21,074 bases of DNA from Blastocladiella britannica (Eukaryota; Blastocladiomycota; Blastocladiomycetes; Blastocladiales; Blastocladiaceae). Each line of letters begins with the position of its first letter. Position 1 is the stretch's first letter. The DNA lies in NCBI GenBank assembly GCA_025349905.2, contig MU624732.1, positions 6,466 to 27,539 on the forward strand, given 5' to 3'. This document shows, in pieces, positions 1 through 8,100 of the stretch. A program made the translations under genes and the position numbers. The notes below the pieces were generated by a model, which was not told the DNA's origin, ran no database searches, and worked only from the letters and a program-made list of their open reading frames with translations.

Positions 1-46
1 TGTAGCGACCAACTAACTTGATTGGCCATTGCCTTTGCAACCAAAG

Positions 47-2272
47 TTCTACGCCCCTTGGTTCGTTGTTCTTCTTCGTCATTGATGTATTGGTGCCGCC
101 GATCTTACATATACTCATCATTGGTAGGTGCCCGCACTGCAAGAAACTCGCGCCCAAGTTCTTGAAGGCAGCCAAAGAACTGGCCGACTGGCGCGAGACG
201 TACGACTACCATCTGGCCAAGGTGGACTGTGTCGCCGAAGAGGGGCTGTGCAACAAGCTCAAGGTTGACGGATACCCGAGTACGTGCTCCTCCAATTCAC
301 CTTCATATGACAAATGAGTACTCAACTTTCCAATGAACAATAGCCCTTTTGGTGTACGATTACGGGCGATCCCACACCCACCCCAATCAAACAGGAATAT
401 CTCACAAAGTAATACGATCAAAAACAGGTTCCAGAACAGCGTGCGCAAGGAAGAGTACGATGGCGACCGGACGTACCGCGATCTCATGACCTACTCGCGA
501 AACTTGGTCATCAAGTACCCGCTGGCGTCCAACAACGGTGCTGCTCCGCCGCCTCCGCCTCCTTCTGCCCATGCCGCTGCTGCTGCTGCTCCCGCTGCTG
601 CTGCCGACCCAGCCGCCGATCCTGTGGCCGTCGCCAAGCCAGCAAAGAACGCTGGTGCCAAGTCCGATGCCGACACGCCCGCGGCCAAAAAGAAAATCAT
701 CAATGATGATGCGGCCCCAGCTGCTGGGGCGACCGATATGAAGAAGCTCGAAAAGGAGTTTGAGCAAATGATGCAACAGCGCGAGGCCAAAGGGCTCGGC
801 AAGTACGGCCGCGTGGTGGACCTGACCACCGAGAACTTTGAGGAAATGACCAGCTCCAGCGGGCCGTGGTTGTTGGAGTTTTACGCTCCCTGGTACACTT
901 GTTCCACATTGAAAATTGCGCTTCACCGATCACTGACCCACCAAAGAAAAATAGGTGCGGCCACTGCAAGCAGCTCGAGCCGACGTACTTGGAGCTCGGG
1001 ATCAAGCTCAAGGACCGCATGAACGTGGGACGCATCAACGCCGACGACGAGACCGCGCTGCGATCGCGGTTCGAGATCCGCGGGTACCCGACGCTGATGC
1101 TGTACCGGTCGGGCTCCACCACCGAATACCGGGGCGGGAAACGCGGGTTGGCCGAACTCGAGGCATTTGCCATGTCCGGCGCAGCCCCCGCCGAAGTCCG
1201 CCACGTGTCGTACGCGGAATTTGCACGGGTGCGCGAGGAACACGATGTCGCCGTGGTGTTTGCGTACGGCGCACGTATCGACAAGGCCGCATGGCGCGCG
1301 TACTTGGACGCGGCCGACTCGTGGCTTCTTCCCAGCGTCACGGGCATTTACGCGTCGAGCGACCCGCAGTTCGCCGTCGGGTTCAAGGGCGCCGTGCTGG
1401 TGTACCGCCGCGGGTACAAGGACCCGCAGCGGTTCCCGGAGAACGCGGGGCTCGACGACGATAAGGTCACGGCCGACAAGAAGAAGGAGAAGGACGACGC
1501 CGATGTCGACGAGGACAACATGGAGGAGACTGCGGCCGCGGCCGCGCTCGACCCGCAGGCACTGACCACCAAGAACATTCGCGCGTTCGTGCAGAGCAAC
1601 CGGTACCCGTTGCTGCCCGAGCTGACGGACGAGAATGCGCAGGATATCATGGACGGCGTCTCGAGCGGCGCCGCCGCGGCCGGCGGCGGTGCCGACGACG
1701 ACGATAACGCCGACGCGCGGTCGCGCCGCCGCCGCGTGGTGGTGCTGGGGATCATTGACCCGCAGTCGGATGACGCCGACTCCAACAAGCAAGCCCTCAC
1801 GCAGGTGGCCGAAGCCATCTTGACCAAGCACGAGAACCAGATGCACGGAATCACCATTCAGACCGTGTGGCTCAACGGCCGCAGCTGGGGCGACTACGCG
1901 AAGCGCATTTACGGCATCCGCCGGTCCGACTTGCCGCGCGTGGTGCTGTCGGTTCCGGCCCTCGAGGAGTACTATGCGCTCGACGCACAGGGCAAACCGT
2001 TTGAACTGAGTCCCGCGGCGATCGAGGCCGCGCTTGAGGACGTGGTCAAACAGGTGGCGGGCGTCGACGGGTACCGCGGGAAACTGGTCGGAGTGTCGAC
2101 GCGCGGCCGCGTCGTCAGCTGGATCAAGGGCGCGCGGCGCGCGGCGTCCGCGGTCTCGCCCGTGGTCATTGTGGCGGCGGTGGTCACCACCGCGGTCGGA
2201 CTGTGGTTCGTGTGCTGCCGCGGCGGGAGCGGGACGCAGTACCAGTCGCTGGACCAGTCCAAGTTTGACTGA
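47..2272 (+). CDS. Membrane-anchored protein disulfide isomerase, 5' partial
   Basis: Forms or rearranges disulfides in secretory proteins in the endoplasmic reticulum lumen. Proposed exons: 47-60, 128-279, 344-365, 440-892, 955-2272. The gene starts upstream of the window, and 1-46 looks like the end of an intron (branch-like ACTAAC near 12, acceptor AG at 45-46). There are two thioredoxin domains. The first has CPHC at 129-140, the second CGHC at 956-967, each preceded by FYAPW and followed by a GYP cis-proline motif. A Pro/Ala-rich low-complexity linker (about 530-700) separates them. Downstream come two weaker regions resembling inactive b and b' domains, an acidic stretch (about 1480-1530), one transmembrane segment (about 2158-2220) and a short tail. 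There is no KDEL/HDEL signal, so retention would depend on the membrane anchor. Architecture recalls TMX3 or yeast Eps1. Family certain; exact orthology not. The 22-nt exon and its GC donor at 366 are inferred from domain continuity. Confidence 0.85.
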
Positions 2273-2341
2273 TCTTCACCTTTTTTTTTTTTTTTGAATG
2301 CATTTCCAATTCCAATTTCAGATTGGCGTTCAAAAATCAAA

Positions 2342-3105
2342 ATGGATCATCAACAGCCGCCGTCCACGGCGCCAAAGCCCAAACGCAACCGCGGTAAAAA
2401 GCCTGCGCAGGCCTCGTCTGCGACTGCTGAACCGTCCTCGTCCGCGCCCGCGGTTGTCGCAGCTGGTCCCGCCGTCAGTGCTGCGACTGCCAAACCTAAA
2501 GGCAACCGTGGTAAAAACCAAACGCGCAGGCTTCAACGACGGCTAGCGGAGGATCCTCTGCAGCCGCGCGAGCGATTGCGCCCAAAATCCCAGCCAAACT
2601 GGCCGCCAAGCGCATTTTTTCTGGCCCCTCGCTCCACTTCTCTACGATCCTGGACATCCTGCTGCCCTACGCGGCCGAATCGCCCTCGCCCACCACCATG
2701 CTTGCGGTGCTCCACGTCGTCCCTCAGATCGAGGTGCCGTCGCTCGTGCCCGTGGTCCTCCGACACGCGTACCAAGTGAAGGGCATGCCGACCCCAAAGG
2801 ACGTTGCCCGGCTCGGCCGGCTCGACCTGCTCCTCGTGTTCCCGCGGTTCCAGATCGAGGAAATGCCCGAGACTGTTCTGAGCGGCGCGTGCGAGGGCGG
2901 ACATGTGCTTGTACTTGATTGGATGGAGACCAATGTGCGCGACCGCTCTGCGCGGTACCCGAAACACGTTTTCCTGGACTTCATTGAGCTTGCGTCGAAG
3001 CACAGCCGCCAAGCGGTTGTGTATTTTCGAGATCCGTGCAATGAGAAGTTGAAAGAGCTTGACCTCACGTTCTCACTCGGATCAACGCTTCAACGCATGG
3101 ATTAA
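2342..3105 (+). CDS. Lineage-specific leucine-rich protein, probably frameshifted
   Basis: Function unknown. It begins 69 nt after the disulfide isomerase stop, with an ATG behind an A-rich leader. The N-terminus is basic and Ala/Ser-rich and carries a near-duplicate motif: PKRNRGKKPAQAS and then PKGNRGK. After the second copy (about 2516) the coding frame moves by one base. The new frame runs to TAA at 3103-3105 and carries the conserved-looking part: a helix-rich segment ending in LDILLPYAA, then ARLGRLDLLLVFP and GACEGGHVLVLDWM. From memory this resembles an expanded ankyrin-like family of Blastocladiomycota in which GHVxVLxWW units repeat; here only one unit is clear. Third-position GC is high to about 2990 and then falls, fitting decay at the 3' end. 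A small intron could also repair the frame (for example 2453-2529, weak GTTGTC donor). Either a pseudogene, a sequencing error in an A run, or a spliced gene. Confidence 0.5.
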
Positions 3106-3230
3106 ACCTACGGGGGGCCAGATGTGCTGTACCATTCAGACCGCGGAGATCTGGTGCGACTGCGACAAGAGGATTTACGGCGATTCGCCGCTCCATTACC
3201 AAGTGCCAGTCGGTGGATCAATCCTTCAGA

Positions 3231-3431
3231 CTAACTGTCGGGTTCCTCCCCAAGTACTTCCATCTCCTCGTGATCGTGGTACTGGATGTGCACGGGGTAC
3301 TCGGTGCCTGGGGTGAGAGGTTCCCTTTGACGTTCGGATAGGGAGCTATCATCACTGTCAGTATCCTCCACCTCCAGCAGGATACCATCATTGGCGTAGT
3401 GAGTCAGTAGCTCGCGCATGTCAGCAGTCAT
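3231..3431 (-). CDS. Possible small acidic ORF, antisense to its neighbours
   Basis: A 66-codon reading frame, not recognised. It has a protein-like acidic middle (EVEDTDSDDSS) and a tail ending EEPDS. Third-position GC is moderate, below that of established genes here but above random. The frame stays open for about 13 codons upstream of the first ATG, so it could be the last exon of a longer minus-strand gene, but no convincing donor partner was found. It might equally be chance or a decayed fragment. Confidence 0.2.
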   Translation of the reverse strand: MTADMRELLTHYANDGILLEVEDTDSDDSSLSERQREPLTPGTEYPVHIQYHDHEEMEVLGEEPDS

Positions 3432-3595
3432 GCGTGTGTACCAGGACCAGCGTTCGCAGTCGCCGCTCGGAGGACATTATGGAGGCCCTGGGACTGTACG
3501 GATGAGGCCAAGAGTAATTTTTTTTTTTTTTTTTCGTTCTTTTCATATGTGTGCCGGGACAGTGTCGCGGAAGTCGATCAGGGGTGGGCTCTCTT

Positions 3596-3639
3596 TCAAA
3601 AACAAACAACAACACACCAAAAAAAAATAAAAAATAAAA
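3596..3639 (+). promoter_or_regulatory. A-rich 5' leader directly before the CWC21 start codon
   Basis: The 44 nt before the ATG are almost entirely A and C, with runs of up to nine A, and contain no upstream ATG. Such leaders are typical of efficiently initiated fungal mRNAs and fix 3640 as the start. That this is transcribed leader is inferred from position. Confidence 0.45.
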
Positions 3640-5133
3640 ATGTACAACGGCATCGGCCTCGCCACCCCGCGCGGGTCCGGGACCAACGGACACGTGCAGC
3701 GCAACATGTCGCACATCGTCAACCCGGGGAACCGGCGCAACCCACACGATTTCGGCGGCAGCGACCGCGACTCGTCGCTTTCTTTGGCGCCGCGGTCCGC
3801 TAACCAGGGGATCATGGACCACGAGCGCAAGCGCCGGATCGAGGTGCAGTGCGTCGAGCTGGAGATGCAGCTCGAGGACCAAGGGTGCGCGTGTCTTCCT
3901 CGCCCTCACCAATTTTTCTCAATACTAAATACGCTTATATATAGGCTCGATCCGGACGATATCGAGACCCAAGTCTCGGCCCTGCGCGCCAAGCTCACGG
4001 CCGCACAAGACACGGCTGGTCCCGGCAAGCGCGACGCCCGCGACATGTACTGGACGGGCACCCACGGCCGCGCCGAAGCCAAGGAACGCGAGTCCAAAGC
4101 GCTGGCGACCGCTCTCGGGCTCGACATGGCCACGCATGTCCCCGGCATGGCGTTTGACGAGGTGGCGAAGGCTGCGCGCGACGCTGACCGCCGCGCCCAG
4201 CGCCAGACCGCTACCGACGACCGCGAACGTGGGCGCGCTGCTACCGTGCTGGCGGTGATTGCGGACGAAATTGATCGCGGGATCCGCCGGCCCGAGGACT
4301 TGGACGCGGCCGAGGCCGAGCTCGGAATGCGGTGGGACGACCACGCGCGCGCTCAGGTGCCGGCGCGGCTCTTGCCTCGGTCCATGCGGCGCCAGGCGTC
4401 TCCGCCGCGCGGGGCAAGGGTGCCGTTGTCGCCCTTGAGCGACGAGAGTGGCGGTGCGCGTCCGCGCGGCCGCGGTGGTCAGGTCAAGTCCGAGTCGGGG
4501 GTTGCTGGGTCATCAGACGATGAGGGCGAGGTGGACGAGGACGGACAGGTGCGTGGCGGTCGCGGTGGTGGTCGTGGCGGCCGATACTCTCGGTCGCCAT
4601 CGCCGTACCGCCATGATCATCGCCGCCGTTACTCTCGGTCGCCGCCACCGCCGCGGGACCGTGACCAGTACCGCCCTCGCAACGACTCGTTGTCGCCGCC
4701 GCCACCTCGTCGTGGTGGTCGTCATTCGCGGGACCGCTCTCTCTCTCACTCGCGGTCGCCTGCTCGTGGCCGTGAACCTGCTGCTGCCGCTCCTGTAGCT
4801 TCTGCTGCTACTGTGGTCCAGAAACGTCCCCGTTCGCGATCGTCGTCGCCGCGTGGCCGCCGCCGCCATAGCCGCTCCACCAGCTCGGACGCACACCGCC
4901 CCCCGCGGAAACTGGTGCGCCGTGGATCCCTGTCGTCGCGGTCGCGGTCTCCGCCGCCGCCGCGGTCACCCCGCGATGGTCCCACCATTAAGGCCGAGCA
5001 CTACGAGGAGGGAGAGGAAGTGACACGTGGTCGCCCGCTCGCGCGCCGCCAACAACAGCAAGTGTCGGGCGGTCGAGATCGGTCACTGTCGCGGTCGTTG
5101 TCGCGGTCACTGTCGCGGTCTCCATCACCTTGA
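3640..5133 (+). CDS. CWC21: CWC21/SRRM2-type spliceosome protein with RS domain
   Basis: Spliceosomal protein of the Cwc21/SRm300 family. In yeast and human the N-terminus binds near Prp8 and the catalytic RNA core in activated spliceosomes. Exons 3640-3884 and 3945-5133 give about 477 aa. The start matches the family signature exactly: MYNGIGLATPRGSGTNGHVQ. Residues about 62-95 form the CWF21 domain (HERKRRIEVQCVELEMQLEDQG, written here in two parts around residue 72, followed by LDPDDIETQV). From about residue 220 the protein is Arg/Ser/Gly-rich with many RS and SRSPSP motifs, ending in repeats of SRSL. That is longer than yeast Cwc21 and more like metazoan SRRM2, though far shorter than the human protein. 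The 60-nt intron (3885-3944; donor GTGCGC, branch TACTAAA, acceptor ATAG) lies inside the domain and has no in-frame stop. It converges on the DOCK gene with 56 nt between stop codons. Confidence 0.92.
   Translation: MYNGIGLATPRGSGTNGHVQRNMSHIVNPGNRRNPHDFGGSDRDSSLSLAPRSANQGIMDHERKRRIEVQCVELEMQLEDQGCACLPRPHQFFSILNTLIYRLDPDDIETQVSALRAKLTAAQDTAGPGKRDARDMYWTGTHGRAEAKERESKALATALGLDMATHVPGMAFDEVAKAARDADRRAQRQTATDDRERGRAATVLAVIADEIDRGIRRPEDLDAAEAELGMRWDDHARAQVPARLLPRSMRRQASPPRGARVPLSPLSDESGGARPRGRGGQVKSESGVAGSSDDEGEVDEDGQVRGGRGGGRGGRYSRSPSPYRHDHRRRYSRSPPPPRDRDQYRPRNDSLSPPPPRRGGRHSRDRSLSHSRSPARGREPAAAAPVASAATVVQKRPRSRSSSPRGRRRHSRSTSSDAHRPPRKLVRRGSLSSRSRSPPPPRSPRDGPTIKAEHYEEGEEVTRGRPLARRQQQQVSGGRDRSLSRSLSRSLSRSPSP
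5080..5124 (+). repeat. 12-nt tandem repeat encoding SRSL units
   Basis: About four near-identical copies of a 12-nt unit (TCGCGGTCACTG and variants) encode the C-terminal SRSL repeats of the RS domain. In-frame expansion by whole units would only lengthen the domain. Confidence 0.75.
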
Positions 5134-5168
5134 AGTTTGAAAATGCATATGATCCATTTTGAGTTTTG

Positions 5169-5178
5169 TTTATTTATT
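5169..5178 (-). terminator. Probable polyadenylation signal of the DOCK gene
   Basis: Read on the minus strand this is two overlapping AATAAA hexamers, starting about 11 nt after the DOCK stop codon. No equally good signal was seen on the plus strand for CWC21, so the two convergent transcripts probably overlap at their 3' ends. Confidence 0.5.
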
Positions 5179-5189
5179 CACTACGACTG

Positions 5190-8100
5190 CTAGTCGGTCA
5201 AGAACGAGAGGAGGTCGCCTTGAGAGCCCAGGAACTCCATGACGGACTTGATGGGAGCGCTTTCGCCGCCTCTGTTTCGTCAAGTTGGTTAGTTTTTATG
5301 GCCATCCAATGTGGTAAAAGCTAACGTACTCGGGAGCCATTTTGGGCCGCGCGACGGTCGACGACAGCAGCGGCTGCAGCTGGTTCTGCATGTCCGTGAG
5401 CCCTTGCTCCAGATCCTTTTGGTACTCTTCTTGGTCTAAAGGTATTCGCCACAAAGTGAGCACACGGATCCAATAAGCCAAACAAAATTGAGATCATACC
5501 TTTAGAGATCAGCGTCCGGTTAATCTCGACGCCCGTCGCCGACAACCGCAGAAACAATCGGAACGCCGCCCGCAACTCCTCGAGCTCGGACTGGGAGTAC
5601 GCGCACACTGGCGCGGACTGCCCCGGCGCGACGGGCGGCGACAAGAACACGCGCGCGATTTCGGCAGGACCCGAGTTGACTTGCGGCCTGAGCGACCCCG
5701 ACAACACCATTTGCAGCGACTTGGCGTCCACCGGCACCGCGTGCAGCAGCGCCCGGAGCCGCGTGCACCGTGCCGCCAGCGCCTGCGTCGATACTTGCAA
5801 CGGGTTGAGCACCGTTTCTCCCCTGCGGGCGACTTTGAGCCGTTTGGCAAGGTACGGGAACGGCCGGGCGGTGGTCAGGATCACTTGCCGTAAGTACTGC
5901 GACGCAACGTCGCCGTGCGTGCGGCCCGATTGCGTAAAGGGCACCATGTACACGAACGTGGAGAGCAGGTGGTGTTGGTCAAAGGGCGAGGTAGGGGGTG
6001 CGGCATTTGGGTATCGCTTGACGTCGCCAAAATATGGATCGACGTGCGTCACTTGCGCGTACGCTTTGGTCGGGTCCAGCTTGGACTCGTCGATCGTGCC
6101 CGAGTCCTGGAGCACTTCGAACCGGTCGCCGAGGGATGCAAAGCTGGCCTATTATCCATTTTTTGCATTGGTCATTAGCAGTCGGCCTCAACTAGTCCAC
6201 GGTCAAAAAAGAAAGGTACCTTGAGATTGGTCACAAACTCGGGCAAGACGCACACAGACTTGCACCGGTAGACGTACTCGACGCCGTTGGCGTCTCCCCA
6301 TCGGGTGCCAAAGAACCCGACCCGATAGTACGTGGCGAGCATGCGATTGTGCTTGGTAAACAGCGTCGTAAACGTGACCGACAACGCCTGGTGCGCTTCC
6401 GCCAACCCTTCCCAGTCGTGCCGAGCCTCGAGAATCGGAATGCACAGCTTGTACACTTCGTTGATGGTCTCAAACAGTTGTGCCTTTGACAACTGCTCGC
6501 ACGCGCGGTGAAGGTACTGCAACAGTCCGTCCTCGCTGAACTGCGGGCTGGTAAATACTTTATCGCCGCCGGCCAGCACCGACTCGTCCAGGGTCTCCTG
6601 CGCGATGTTGAAGTTACAGGCGGCAAATGCCTTGGCGCCCTTTGGGCCCGGGTACGTGGGCGATTGGGTGACCAGGTGTTCGGAGATGAGGGCTGCCGCG
6701 TGTAAATGGGCCATGGCGGCCTCGGCGTGGCTCCCCGATTCGGTGAGTAAGTTGGCCATGGTTTCGATCGTGCACAGCCGCAAGTCGGGCGTGTTGTGGT
6801 ACCGCTCCTTGATTTCCTGGTAGCAGTCGATCTTGGACTCGAGATCGGATATGTTCTTTAAGCTCACTTGGTTGCGAATCACTTCACTGAGCAGGACACT
6901 TGCCGCCCTCATCTACATTTAAAATTTTAAGTTAGAGTGTAGTACCTGAATCACAAAGAGAAGTACAACGTACCGTATTGCGGAACACCACATCGCTCCC
7001 GGACTCGCACGTCTTTGAAATCTCCTCAAAGCACTCGGCAATGTGGTTCAGCCCGTTCCCATTAAACATGGCGATCGAGACCGTGACATGGATCCGGAAT
7101 GTAGCAAACGACCGGCGCAGTCGCTGGTGCGGCTCCGAAGCGCCCAGCAGCGGCATTTCCAGCATCCGGAGCTCGAGCCGGTGACACGCGCGGAACATGG
7201 CCAGCAATGCCGACCCGGCCGCCGACCGAATAGATTCCACGGCCGAGCTGGCCTTTTGCAGCAGCGCGTCCACAAACGGGTGCAAGTAGTCGTCAAGAAT
7301 CAGTACGGGTGACCGTTCGGCGACTTTGGCCAGCCGCAGCAGAACCTGAACCATCACTGGATCGCTGCTGGGCGTCCAGGTGGCTTGCACCAGGGTCTCG
7401 AGCTGTGCAGAATGCGCGGGCTCGCCAAACTGCGCGTCGAGGGCGTCCCAGATCGAGAGCATTAGGACACCGGTCGCGTGCGACAGGGAGATTTCGGCCG
7501 AGATGGACCGGTCGTCGACTTTCGATACTTGGCTCGCGGTGTCTGGGACCGGCATTTGGGTGAGCATCAGTGGACCCGCACTGTTGCGCGCACCCTTCAT
7601 GCGCCCGAAAGCGCCCGAGTTGGCCTTAAAGTACTCCTCCAGGAGTTTCTGTTTAATATTTCATAGACTGAGTGATTGGCCAAAGAATCGAAATGTAGAG
7701 ACAATACTTTGGTCCCGCCAACATTGTTTCGGTGCTGGACGATCGCCAGCCGCTCCGCGACCGCGGCCGACGACGTGTACTGGAACGCATTGAAAGAAAT
7801 CAGCACTCTTTGTGCCCACTCGCGCGGCTGCATCGCCTTCACCACCCACGGCCCGAGCCTCGGTTCATGCACCACTTTATCCAGCGTATACAGCGCGCAA
7901 ATTGCCACCGTCCGCAGCAACAACACTTCGGTGGTCCCACACGGCCTGGCAATATCCGGCAACAAAGCCGCGAGCGACGCGGCGATTTCCAGCAACACTT
8001 TGGTGGGCACGCCGTGCATGACCAGTTCGCGGACCGACAGAACGTCGCGTAAAAGCGACGCGGCCACCAGCCGCACTTCGGGCGCTGAGTGGTGTAAGAA

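Larger units (their letters stand above)
3106..3639. other. Ambiguous intergenic stretch between 3105 and CWC21
   Basis: No confident gene. In frame with the preceding gene, 42 codons stay open after its TAA, to a second TAA at 3232-3234. Their codon use is weak, so they may be a decayed 3' end. The minus strand has a 66-codon ORF over 3231-3431. A T17 tract (3518-3534) lies inside a possible 49-nt 5'-UTR intron, 3514-3562 (GTAATT to ACAG). The last 44 nt form an A-rich leader. The stretch probably contains the CWC21 promoter and 5' leader. Confidence 0.4.

Noticed and set aside
366..427. Acceptor at 427 for the GC-AG intron
   Set aside because: In frame, but adds four residues to the turn between two strands. 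The acceptor at 439 gives normal domain length; kept only as a possible alternative.
923..1846. 307-codon minus-strand ORF
   Set aside because: Antisense shadow of the disulfide isomerase; no recognisable domain and repetitive Val/Arg content.
2510..2520. Programmed -1 ribosomal frameshift in the gene at 2342
   Set aside because: The site reads T-AAA-AAC, lacking the sixth A of the A-AAA-AAC heptamer, and no clear downstream pseudoknot was seen. A lost base in the run explains it better.
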